Source: Streptomyces sp. SID8352
GTDB taxonomy: Bacteria > Actinomycetota > Actinomycetes > Streptomycetales > Streptomycetaceae
Direction: 5' to 3'
Assembly: GCF_009862265.1 (NCBI RefSeq)
Contig: NZ_WWGX01000030.1
Span: forward strand, 62,001 to 126,000
Length of the DNA: 64,000 nt
The notes beneath the pieces were generated by a model. The model saw only the letters and a list, made by a program, of their open reading frames with translations. It was not told the origin of the DNA and ran no database searches. Both the position numbers and the translations under genes were made by a program. The first letter of the stretch is position 1; every line of letters starts with the position of its first letter. Positions 15,261 through 23,166 of this stretch are shown in pieces.

Positions 15261-16751
15261 ATGAGTGTCCCTGAGCCGCACGACACCGATGTCGCCGTCA
15301 CCCCCGGCACCGCGCCGCCCCCGCTGCCCCCCGTCCCGCCGACCGGGGCGGACGGGGTCGCCGAGGGCGTGCTCGGGCGTGCCCACCGGGCGCTGAGCAT
15401 CGGCATCGTCTCCGTCGTCCTCCTCATCGCCTTCGAGGCGACGGCCGTGGGAACGGCGATGCCGGTGGCCGCGCGGGAGCTGGACGGGGTGTCGCTGTAC
15501 GCGTTCGCCTTCTCGGGATACTTCACGACCAGCCTGTTCGGCATGGTGCTCTCCGGGCAGTGGTCGGACCGCCGGGGTCCGCTGGCCCCGCTGACCGGCG
15601 GCATCGCCGCCTTCGCGGCCGGTCTGGTGCTGTCCGGGACGGCCGCCGCGATGTGGCCGTTCATCCTCGGCCGGGCCGTGCAGGGCTTCGGCGGCGGGCT
15701 GGTGATCGTCGCCCTCTACGTGGTCGTCGGCCGGGCCTATCCCGAGCGGCTGCGGCCCGCGATCATGGCCGCGTTCGCGGCGTCCTGGGTCGTCCCCTCC
15801 GTCGTCGGCCCGCTCGCCTCGGGCGCGGTCACCGAGCACCTCGGCTGGCGCTGGGTCTTCCTCGGCATCCCGGCGCTGGTGGTGTTCCCGCTGGCCCTCG
15901 CCCTGCCGCAGATCCGCAGCCGCGCGGCGGGCCCGGTGGGCGGTCCGGACGGGCGGGCGGCGCCGCGCTCCTTCGACCGCCGCCGCATCCGGCTGGCGCT
16001 CGCCATCTCGCTCGGCGCGGGTCTCCTCCAGTACGCCGCGCAGGACCTGCGCTGGATCTCCCTGCTGCCCGGCGCGGCGGGCCTCGCCCTGCTGGTGCCG
16101 GCCGTCCTCGGGCTGCTGCCGCGCGGCACCTACCGGGCGGCGCGGGGGCTGCCCGCCGTGGTGCTGCTGCGCGGAGTGGCCGCGGGTTCGTTCATCGCGG
16201 CCGAGTCCTTCGTGCCGCTGATGCTGGTCACCCAGCGGGGGCTCAGCCCGACCCTCGCCGGGCTCTCCCTGGCGGCGGGCGGCGCGACCTGGGCCGCGGG
16301 CTCCTGGGTGCAGTCCCGGCCCCGGCTGGAGCACCACCGGGAGCGCCTGATGGCGGTCGGCATGGTGCTGGTCGCGGCGTCCATCGCGGTCGCGCCGAGC
16401 GTGCTGATCGACTCGGTGCCGGTCTGGACGGTGGCCGTGGCCTGGGGCTTCGGCTGCGCGGGCATGGGCCTCGTGATCTCCTCCACCAGCGTGCTGCTGC
16501 TCAAGCTGTCCGCGCCCGAGGAGGCCGGCAGCAACTCCGCCGCGCTCCAGATCTCCGACGGCCTGTCCAACGTGGTCCTGCTGGCGGCGGGCGGCGCCGC
16601 CTTCGCCGCCCTCGGCGGCGGCGCGGTCACCCAGGCGCCCACCGCCGCCACCGCCTCCCACCCGGCCGCCTTCGCGGTGGTGTTCCTGCCGATGGCCGCG
16701 GTGGCCCTGGTGGGCGCCTGGGTCGCCACCCGCGTCCGGGCGACCGACTGA
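15261..16751 (+). CDS. MFS transporter (drug:H+ antiporter type)
   Basis: A 496-residue major facilitator with about 12-14 hydrophobic segments. MFS motif A appears after the second helix as LSGQWSDRRGPLAPLTGG, and motif C-like sequence WVVPSVVGPLASGAVTEHLG follows, pointing to the antiporter DHA branch. The N-terminal ~45 residues are Pro-rich and cytoplasmic. ATG at 15261 is chosen over an in-frame GTG upstream at 15225; a TTACGCT box lies nearby for leaderless transcription. The substrate cannot be told from sequence. It is a single-gene unit facing a 302-bp gap. Confidence 0.85.
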   Translation: MSVPEPHDTDVAVTPGTAPPPLPPVPPTGADGVAEGVLGRAHRALSIGIVSVVLLIAFEATAVGTAMPVAARELDGVSLYAFAFSGYFTTSLFGMVLSGQWSDRRGPLAPLTGGIAAFAAGLVLSGTAAAMWPFILGRAVQGFGGGLVIVALYVVVGRAYPERLRPAIMAAFAASWVVPSVVGPLASGAVTEHLGWRWVFLGIPALVVFPLALALPQIRSRAAGPVGGPDGRAAPRSFDRRRIRLALAISLGAGLLQYAAQDLRWISLLPGAAGLALLVPAVLGLLPRGTYRAARGLPAVVLLRGVAAGSFIAAESFVPLMLVTQRGLSPTLAGLSLAAGGATWAAGSWVQSRPRLEHHRERLMAVGMVLVAASIAVAPSVLIDSVPVWTVAVAWGFGCAGMGLVISSTSVLLLKLSAPEEAGSNSAALQISDGLSNVVLLAAGGAAFAALGGGAVTQAPTAATASHPAAFAVVFLPMAAVALVGAWVATRVRATD

Positions 16752-17053
16752 GCGGGACCCGGCAGCGGCGCCCGGCAGCGGCGCCCGGCGGAGGCGCCCG
16801 GAGGCGCCCGGGAGCGGCGCCCGGGGGAGCGGTCGGCCCGCCCGGCGAGCCCCCGGTCCCGCCCGGTCCGCCCCCTCCGGCCGTGCCCGCCCCCGCTGCG
16901 GGGGCGCGCCCGCGGCGGGGCCGGGCCGGGGCGTGTGACGTCGGTCCCACCCCGCGGGGGCGCGGCGGGGCCCGGGCGGTGGCGGGGGCCGGGCGCCGGT
17001 AGGGTGGCCCGGTTGTCATACGTGGCCGAGCCGTTCCAACCCCATCGGAGACC
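16752..17053. repeat. Intergenic region with clustered GGCGCCCGG direct repeats
   Basis: This 302-bp gap holds no gene. From about 16763 to 16830 the element GGCGCCCGG recurs at least five times with short variable spacers (CAGC, AGC, GA), a compact imperfect direct-repeat array that can also form many alternative hairpins and may help end the MFS transcript. Just before the helicase start a GGTAGGGTGG stretch (about 16997) and a CGGAG ribosome-binding site (17046-17050) are visible. Confidence 0.5.
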
Positions 17054-18850
17054 GTGACTACCACCGCCAGCCCCAGCGCCTCCCACCACCTGTCCCCGGC
17101 CTTCCCGGGCCGTGCCCCCTGGGGCACCGCCGGCAAGCTGCGGGCCTGGCAGCAGGGGGCGATGGAGAAGTACCTCCAGGAGCAGCCCCGGGACTTCCTG
17201 GCCGTCGCCACCCCCGGGGCCGGCAAGACCACCTTCGCCCTGACCCTCGCCTCCTGGCTGCTGCACCACCACGTCGTGCAGCAGGTGACCGTCGTCGCCC
17301 CGACCGAGCACCTGAAGAAGCAGTGGGCCGAGGCCGCCTCCCGGATAGGGATCCGGCTCGACCCCGAGTACAGCGCCGGGCCGCTCGGCCGCGACTACCA
17401 CGGCGTCGCCGTCACCTACGCCGGTGTCGGGGTGCGGCCCATGCTGCACCGCAACCGCTCCGAGCAGCGCAAGACCCTCGTGATCCTCGACGAGATCCAC
17501 CACGCCGGCGACTCCAAGTCCTGGGGCGAGGCCTGTCTGGAGGCGTTCGAGCCGGCCACCCGGCGGCTCGCGCTGACCGGCACCCCGTTCCGCTCCGACA
17601 CCAACCCCATCCCCTTCGTCGCGTACGAGGAGGGGGACGACGGCATCCGCCGCTCCGCCGCCGACTACACCTACGGCTACGGCTCCGCGCTCGCCGACGG
17701 CGTCGTGCGCCCCGTGATCTTCATGAGCTACAGCGGCAACATGCGCTGGCGCACCAAGGCCGGCGACGAGATCGCCGCCAGGCTCGGCGAGCCGATGACC
17801 AAGGACGCCGTCAGCCAGGCCTGGCGCACCGCCCTGGACGCGCGCGGCGAGTGGATGCCGGCCGTGCTGCGCGCCGCCGACCAGCGGCTCACCGAGGTCC
17901 GCAAGGCCATCCCGGACGCCGGGGCCCTGGTCATCGCCACCGACCAGGACTCCGCCCGCGCCTACGCCAAGCTGATCCGCGAGATCACCGGTGACGGACC
18001 CACCGTCGTCCTCTCCGACGACACCGGCGCCTCGCAGCGCATCGACGACTTCAGCGGCGGCACCGACCGGTGGATGGTCGCGGTGCGGATGGTGTCCGAG
18101 GGCGTCGACGTGCCCCGCCTCGCGGTCGGGGTGTACGCGACGACGATCTCGACACCGCTGTTCTTCGCCCAGGCCGTGGGGCGCTTCGTGCGGTCCCGGC
18201 GGCGCGGCGAGACCGCCTCCGTGTTCCTGCCGACCGTGCCCGACCTGCTCACCTTCGCCAACGAGATGGAGCGCGAGCGCGACCACGTCCTCGACCGGCC
18301 CAAGAAGGGCGGCGAGGAGGACCCGTACGCCGAGTCCGAGCAGGAGATGGCCGAGGCCAACCGGGAGCAGGACGAGGACACCGGCGACCAGGACATGCTG
18401 CCCTTCGAGGCGCTGGAGTCCGACGCCGTCTTCGACCGGGTCATGTACAACGGGGCCGAGTTCGGCATGCAGGCCCATCCCGGCAGCGAGGAGGAGCAGG
18501 ACTACCTCGGCATCCCCGGGCTGCTGGAGCCCGACCAGGTGCAGCTCCTGCTCCAGAAGCGGCAGGCCCGGCAGATCGCGCACAGCCGCAAGCGGCCCGA
18601 CGACGAGGCCGATCTGCTCGAACTGCCCGCCGAGCGGCGCCCGGTCGTCTCCCACAAGGAGATGATGGAGCTGCGCAAGCAGCTCAACACCATGGTGGGT
18701 GCCTACGTCCACCAGAGCGGCAAGCCGCACGGCGTGATCCACACCGAGCTGCGCCGGGTGTGCGGCGGTCCGCCGAGCGCCGAGGCCACCGCCGGGCAAC
18801 TGCGCCAGCGCATCGCCAAGGTGCAGGAGTGGGCTACGCGAATGAAGTGA
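17054..18850 (+). CDS. DEAD/DEAH-box superfamily 2 helicase
   Basis: A 598-residue SF2 helicase. Motif I is TPGAGKTT (residues about 53-60), motif II is LVILDEIHHAGD (D146-E-I-H), motif III is LTGTPFRSD, and the second RecA domain has motifs V and VI in SEGVDVPRL and QAVGRFVRSRRRGE. The C-terminal third (about residues 400-598) is charged, partly coiled, and does not match a domain I know. The layout resembles the XPB/UvsW-type restriction-helicase fold common in actinobacteria; its nucleic-acid substrate is unknown. GTG at 17054 with CGGAG just upstream. Single gene. Confidence 0.85.
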   Translation: MTTTASPSASHHLSPAFPGRAPWGTAGKLRAWQQGAMEKYLQEQPRDFLAVATPGAGKTTFALTLASWLLHHHVVQQVTVVAPTEHLKKQWAEAASRIGIRLDPEYSAGPLGRDYHGVAVTYAGVGVRPMLHRNRSEQRKTLVILDEIHHAGDSKSWGEACLEAFEPATRRLALTGTPFRSDTNPIPFVAYEEGDDGIRRSAADYTYGYGSALADGVVRPVIFMSYSGNMRWRTKAGDEIAARLGEPMTKDAVSQAWRTALDARGEWMPAVLRAADQRLTEVRKAIPDAGALVIATDQDSARAYAKLIREITGDGPTVVLSDDTGASQRIDDFSGGTDRWMVAVRMVSEGVDVPRLAVGVYATTISTPLFFAQAVGRFVRSRRRGETASVFLPTVPDLLTFANEMERERDHVLDRPKKGGEEDPYAESEQEMAEANREQDEDTGDQDMLPFEALESDAVFDRVMYNGAEFGMQAHPGSEEEQDYLGIPGLLEPDQVQLLLQKRQARQIAHSRKRPDDEADLLELPAERRPVVSHKEMMELRKQLNTMVGAYVHQSGKPHGVIHTELRRVCGGPPSAEATAGQLRQRIAKVQEWATRMK

Positions 18851-19151
18851 GGCGCGGGGCGTGCGCGCACCACCGTTTCCCTTTCGTTACCGGGGCAAAC
18901 AGGGGCAGTTCATATCCGTCGGTGACCGGATTCTGGACGGAGACTTCCGCTGAGCGGACCGGCTCGCTACTGTCCCGCTACGCACACGCCCCGTGGCAGC
19001 GCTGCCGCGGAGCGCAGCCGTGAAGCGACTGGGCCCGGGGCAATGCCGGGCCGTCTGCCGATCGGCGGCCTCTCGAGCGCGTCGCTGACGGGACTCGGCG
19101 ACGCATCCGCCGCGCGAGGGCCGCCGACCTCACCACTAAGGAGTGGGCGTC
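18851..19151. other. Intergenic region before the IclR regulator
   Basis: A 301-bp gap. I see no gene, RNA or clear terminator. Immediately before the regulator is AAGGAG at 19138-19143, a strong ribosome-binding site that selects the GTG at 19152. A lower-GC stretch at about 18890-18960 (CGTTACC, TTCATATCCG) is the most likely promoter area. Confidence 0.4.
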
Positions 19152-19802
19152 GTGACCGCGGAGACCTCTCAGACGCTCGACCGAGGACTGCGGGTCCTCA
19201 AACTGCTGGCCGATACGGACCACGGGCTGACCGTCACCGAGCTATCCCAGAAACTGGGCGTCAACCGGACCGTCGTGTACCGGTTGCTCGCCACACTTGA
19301 GCAGCACGCACTCGTCCGCCGTGATCTGGGCGGACGCGCCCGGGTCGGGCTCGGGGTACTGGGCCTGGGTCGCCAGGTGCATCCCCTGGTGCGCGAGGCG
19401 GCCATGCCCGCCCTGCGCTCCCTCGCCGAGGACATAGGGGCGACGGCCCATCTGACCCTGGTGGACGGCGCCGAGGCGCTGGCCGTGGCGGTGGTCGAGC
19501 CGACCTGGACGGACTACCACGTGGCGTACCGGGCGGGGTTCCGGCATCCGCTGGAGCGGGGGGCCGCCGGCAAGGCGATCCTGTCCGCCCGGCAGCGGCC
19601 GGTCCTCGGTCCCGGTGATCCCGGATACACCCTGACCCAGGGCGAGTTGGAGGCCGGGGCCTGCGGGGCGGCGGCACCGCTGCTCGGGGTGACGGGCGTG
19701 GAGGGCAGCGTGGGTGTGGTGATGCTGTCCGAGGTGGTGCCGGAGCGGGTGGGCAACCGGGTGATGGACGCGGCCCGGGAGGTGGCCGAAGCGCTGAGGT
19801 GA
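19152..19802 (+). CDS. IclR family transcriptional regulator
   Basis: A 216-residue regulator. The N-terminal winged helix-turn-helix covers about residues 1-65, with recognition region LGVNRTVVYRLLATLEQ. The IclR effector-binding domain follows, with GATAHLTLVDGAEALAVAVV and the RHPLERGAAGKAILSA motif, where this family binds small acids. AAGGAG 8 nt upstream fixes the GTG start at 19152 rather than 19143. There is no divergent operon next to it, so its target is not evident; autoregulation is common in the family. Confidence 0.88.
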   Translation: MTAETSQTLDRGLRVLKLLADTDHGLTVTELSQKLGVNRTVVYRLLATLEQHALVRRDLGGRARVGLGVLGLGRQVHPLVREAAMPALRSLAEDIGATAHLTLVDGAEALAVAVVEPTWTDYHVAYRAGFRHPLERGAAGKAILSARQRPVLGPGDPGYTLTQGELEAGACGAAAPLLGVTGVEGSVGVVMLSEVVPERVGNRVMDAAREVAEALR

Positions 19803-20169
19803 GGCGGGCGTCCGCCGTGGCCGGAGGGTCGCGGCGGGGTCCGGCCGGGCGGTGGCCCGGCGCCGGAGGGCGCGTACCGGCGGGTTGCGCGGCCCCGGTG
19901 TCCGGGGCGTCCGTGCCCGGCGGCCCCCGCCGCCCTTCCCGTCGCGCCGGACGCCGCCGCTGCCTCCTCCGCCGTTCCGGAGGGGGGCACCCCGTAGGCT
20001 CCCTACGGCCCCTACGGCCCCTACGGCCCCTACGGCCCCTACGGGAGGCCCGGGCATCCGGTCCCGTACCCCCACGGGGCCGCCCTCGGGGAGCCCCGGG
20101 GAGGGGCGGGCCCGGTGGCGAGGTGGCCGTGCGCCGGGTGGGGCGGCGGGGGCAGGTTAGATTTGCCGG
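19803..20169. other. Intergenic region between the IclR regulator and S16 protease genes
   Basis: A 367-bp gap without a convincing gene. Open frames here are composed of Arg/Pro/Gly and have no ribosome-binding site. Its main feature is the 9-bp tandem repeat at 20001-20045, listed separately. A TTAGATTTG element at 20158-20166 lies immediately before the next start and may be part of a promoter. Confidence 0.45.
20001..20045. repeat. Five tandem copies of CCCTACGG(C/G)
   Basis: Four exact copies of the 9-mer CCCTACGGC (20001-20036) followed by CCCTACGGG (20037-20045). A related inverted GTAGG lies just upstream (19994-19998). Nine is a multiple of three, so the repeat would stay in frame if translated (Leu-Arg-Pro or Pro-Thr-Ala), but no gene here is supported. 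Confidence 0.85.
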
Positions 20170-20961
20170 ATGCTCTCTCGTCTCACGCGTTCCCGGGCCC
20201 TGGCCGTCTGCGCCCTCCCGGTGGTGGGCCTGCTGGCCACCGCCGTGTTCGCGCCGTTGCCGTTCTCGCTGGCTCAGCCCGGAATGACGGCCGACGTGCT
20301 CGGCAGCCACCAGGGCACCCCGGTCATCAGCGTCAGCGGCGCGCCGGTCCGCACGACGACCGGGCAGTTGCGGATGACGACGATCGAGGCGACCGGCCCC
20401 GACGCGGACGTCTCGCTCGGCGACGTGGTCGACGGCTGGTTCGCCACCGACCGCGCCGTGATGCCACGCGCCGCGGTGTACCCGGAGGGCGGGGACGTCA
20501 AGGAGATCGAGCGGTACAACGAGAAGCAGATGCGGCAGTCCCAGGACGCGGCGACCACCGCCGCCCTGGCCCTGCTCGGCCTCGACCCGGCCGACGTCCG
20601 GGTCACCCTGAGGCTCGCGGACGTCGGCGGCCCCAGCGCGGGGCTGCTGTTCGCCCTCGGGGTGGTCGACAAGCTGGACGGCGACGGCAGCGGCGGCGAC
20701 CTCACCGGCGGCCGGACCATCGCCGGCACCGGCACCATCACACCCGGCGGCGAGGTCGGTGCCGTCGGCGGCGTCCCGCTGAAGACGCAGGCCGCCCGGC
20801 GGGACGGGGCGACGGTGTTCCTGGTGCCGGAGGCGGAGTGCTCCGAGGCGCGGGCCGAACTGCCGGACGGGCTGCGGCTGATTCCGGTCACCACCCTCAA
20901 GGGCACCGTCGACGCGCTCCGGGCCCTGGCCACCGGCAGGGGCGAGGTCCCGGCCTGCTGA
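20170..20961 (+). CDS. Membrane-anchored Lon-type (S16) serine protease, YlbL-like without visible PDZ
   Basis: A 263-residue protein with an N-terminal membrane anchor or signal (about residues 8-36) and a Lon C-terminal proteolytic domain. The Ser-Lys dyad is visible as GGPSAGLLFALGVVDKL (catalytic Ser) and VGAVGGVPLKTQAA (catalytic Lys). YlbL-like proteins usually carry a PDZ domain between anchor and protease; here the ~100 residues between them (TTIEATGPDADVSLGDVVDG) are short and show no clear PDZ, so it may be absent or degenerate. It probably acts outside the membrane. Start ATG at 20170. Confidence 0.8.
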   Translation: MLSRLTRSRALAVCALPVVGLLATAVFAPLPFSLAQPGMTADVLGSHQGTPVISVSGAPVRTTTGQLRMTTIEATGPDADVSLGDVVDGWFATDRAVMPRAAVYPEGGDVKEIERYNEKQMRQSQDAATTAALALLGLDPADVRVTLRLADVGGPSAGLLFALGVVDKLDGDGSGGDLTGGRTIAGTGTITPGGEVGAVGGVPLKTQAARRDGATVFLVPEAECSEARAELPDGLRLIPVTTLKGTVDALRALATGRGEVPAC

Positions 20962-21010
20962 CCGCCCGCCCGACCGGGCCGCCCGGCCGTTCGCCCGGCC
21001 GCCCGCCCGG

Positions 21011-22276
21011 TCAGCCCGCCGTCACGAAGCCCTTCTCCTTCATCCAGTCCAGCGCCACCTGGTGCGGGTCCTGCCCGTCGACGTCCACCTTGGCGTTGAG
21101 GTCCTGTGCCACGTCGTTGTCGAGCGCCCTGGTGACCGGGTCCAGGACGGAGACGATGGCCGGCCACTTCTCCAGCGTGGCGGTGCGGACCATGGGCGCC
21201 GCGTTGTAGTTGGGGAAGAATCTGCGGTCGTCCTTCATCACCACCAGGTCCATGGACTTGATCCGGCCGTCGGTGGTGTACACCTCGCCGAAGGTGCAGA
21301 CGCCCTTCGCGGTCTGGGTGTAGATGATCCCGGTGTCCATCTGGGTGATGTTCCGCGCCGGCACGTGCATGCCGTACGCCTTCTCCATGCCCGGCAGCCC
21401 GTCCGCGCGGTTGGCGAACTCCCCCTCCACACACAGCGTCACCGCGCCCGGGTCGCGCTTGGAGAGCGCGGCGACCTCGGACAGCGTGTTCGTGCCGTAC
21501 TGCGCGTGGTGGGCGCGGTTGGTGGCCAGGGCGTAGGTGTTGTTCAACGAGGACGGCGCGAGCCAGGTGATGCCGTGCCGCAGGTCCTGGTCGTGCACCG
21601 CCTGCCACTGCTCGCGCGGGTCGGGGATCGGCCTGTTGTGGCCGAGGTAGGTGATCCAGGCGGTGCCGGTGTACTCGTAGGCGGCGTCGGCGTCGCCGTT
21701 CTCGACGGCGGCGCGGGTGCCCACCGAGCCCTGGATGCCGGTGCGGTCCAGCACGTCCGCCCCGGCCGCCTGGAAGGCGATGCCCATGATGGCGCCGAGG
21801 ACGAGCTGCTCGGTGAACTCCTTGGAGGTGACCGTGAGATCGGCGCCCTCCAGCGGCCGGCCCCGGCCGATCGTGCCGGGCTCCACGTTGTCGACCATGG
21901 GGGAGCCGCTGGTCAGGCCGCAGCCCGAGGCCGCCGCCAGTACCGAGCAGACCAGTACCGAGCCCGCCAGCACCGGCCCGGACAGCAGCGCGCGGGCTCG
22001 CCGTCGCAGCCCCGCCCGCCTCCCGGCGGCCGTGCGCGACCGCGCCGCCGTGCCCTTCCGGACCCCGGGGCGCCCCGGCACGCGTGCGGGCCGCCGCCCC
22101 CGCCCCCTACGGCCGCGGCGTGCCGCCTCGCCCATCTCCGTCCGGTCCGTTTCCGTCCCACCCGCTTCCGCCCCGCCCGTTTCCGTCCGCTCCGGTTCCC
22201 CCCGGTCCGGCTCCGTCCGGTCCGGCTCCGTCCGGTCCGGCTCCGTCCGGTCCGGCTCCGGCACCTTCCGGTTCAC
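21011..22276 (-). CDS. Glycine betaine/choline-type ABC transporter substrate-binding lipoprotein
   Basis: Residues from about 125 onward form an OpuAC-like binding domain (LTVTSKEFTEQLVLGAIMGI, AYEYTGTAWITYLGH, MDTGIIYTQTAKGVCTFGEV) for quaternary-amine osmolytes. A lipoprotein signal precedes it: GPVLAGSVLVCSVLAAASGC. With the overlapping GTG at 22276, about 95 charged residues precede that signal, including four copies of a DRTEP unit encoded by a perfect 15-bp repeat. A later start (for example MGEAARRGRR) would give a conventional lipoprotein; the true start is uncertain. It is last in the four-gene opu-like operon, overlapping the upstream permease stop by 4 bp. Confidence 0.85.
   Translation of the reverse strand: MNRKVPEPDRTEPDRTEPDRTEPDRGEPERTETGGAEAGGTETDRTEMGEAARRGRRGRGRRPARVPGRPGVRKGTAARSRTAAGRRAGLRRRARALLSGPVLAGSVLVCSVLAAASGCGLTSGSPMVDNVEPGTIGRGRPLEGADLTVTSKEFTEQLVLGAIMGIAFQAAGADVLDRTGIQGSVGTRAAVENGDADAAYEYTGTAWITYLGHNRPIPDPREQWQAVHDQDLRHGITWLAPSSLNNTYALATNRAHHAQYGTNTLSEVAALSKRDPGAVTLCVEGEFANRADGLPGMEKAYGMHVPARNITQMDTGIIYTQTAKGVCTFGEVYTTDGRIKSMDLVVMKDDRRFFPNYNAAPMVRTATLEKWPAIVSVLDPVTRALDNDVAQDLNAKVDVDGQDPHQVALDWMKEKGFVTAG
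22202..22261. repeat. Four tandem copies of a 15-bp unit at the start of the binding-protein gene
   Basis: CCGGTCCGGCTCCGT occurs three times exactly (22202-22246), and a fourth copy ends in G (22247-22261). On the minus strand it encodes repeats of DRTEP. Weaker copies (GGTCCGTTTCC, GCTCCGGTTCC) continue to about 22141, suggesting growth by slippage. Confidence 0.9.
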
Positions 22277-23166
22277 GGCGCCACCTCCAGCCCGCGCGGC
22301 TTCAGCAGCACCTCGGCCAGCGAGGCCAGCCAGTCGACGAGGAGGGCCAGGCTGACGGTCAGGAGCGAGCCCAGCACCAGCACCGGCATCCGCTGGCTGG
22401 TGATTCCGGTGGTGATCAGCACACCCAGGCCGCCGCCCCCGCCGAAGGTCGCCAGGGTCGCCGTGCCCACGTTGAGGACCAGGGCGGTGCGCACCCCGGC
22501 GAGGATCAGCGGTACCGCCAGCGGCAGTTCGACCCGGGTGAGCACGCCCAGCGGGGACATGCCGATGCCGCGGGCGGCCTCCAGCAGCGTCGGGTCGTTG
22601 GCCCGCAGGCCGGCGATGGTGTTGGAGAGCACCGGCAGGATGGCGTAGACGATGATGCCGATCAGCGCGGACCGGCGGCCGATGCCCAGCCAGATCACCA
22701 GCAGGGCCAGCAGGCCGATCGCCGGGGTGGCCTGGCCCATGTTGGCGAACGACATCACCACCGGGGTGGCCCGGCGGAAGGCGGCGCGGGTGAGCAGGAT
22801 GCCCAGCGGGATCGCGATGACCAGCACGAAGAAGGTGGAGATCACCGTGAGCTGCACGTGCTGCCAGAGGGCCTTGGTGACCTGGCCGTCGGAGAGGGCG
22901 TTGCGGCTCAGCGCGTCCAGGTCGGCCCCGTGGAACCACAGCCAGGTGGCCAGCAGGATCGCGATCAGCACGGTGGGCAGCACCGTCAGCTTCTGCCAGG
23001 TGAGCCGGGGCCGGGCCGGGGACGGCGGGCGGGCCGCGCCCCCCGCCGCGCCCCCGGCCCCGTCGTCGGTGGCGCCCTCCGCCCCGTCGTCGCGGAGGGC
23101 GAGCCCCCCGGTCCCGGGCTCCTCCCCCGAGGGCGGGCCGGAAGGGGGGCCGGAAGCGGTGCTCAC
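22273..23166 (-). CDS. Glycine betaine/choline-type ABC transporter permease
   Basis: A 297-residue protein with about six transmembrane segments after a 60-residue Gly/Pro/Ala-rich cytoplasmic N-terminus. The permease signature LRANDPTLLEAARGIGMSPL is the EAA loop, and LATFGGGGGLGVLITTGI is typical of OpuBB/OpuBD. GTG at 23166 overlaps the upstream ATPase stop. It pairs with the other permease (24445-25092) to form the channel of the osmolyte importer. Confidence 0.87.
   Translation of the reverse strand: MSTASGPPSGPPSGEEPGTGGLALRDDGAEGATDDGAGGAAGGAARPPSPARPRLTWQKLTVLPTVLIAILLATWLWFHGADLDALSRNALSDGQVTKALWQHVQLTVISTFFVLVIAIPLGILLTRAAFRRATPVVMSFANMGQATPAIGLLALLVIWLGIGRRSALIGIIVYAILPVLSNTIAGLRANDPTLLEAARGIGMSPLGVLTRVELPLAVPLILAGVRTALVLNVGTATLATFGGGGGLGVLITTGITSQRMPVLVLGSLLTVSLALLVDWLASLAEVLLKPRGLEVAP

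Noticed and set aside
14450..15664. A 404-codon open frame on the minus strand across the repeat block
   Set aside because: Pro/Ser/Arg-rich, lacks start signals, includes antisense of the MFS gene, and arises from repeats in very high GC sequence.
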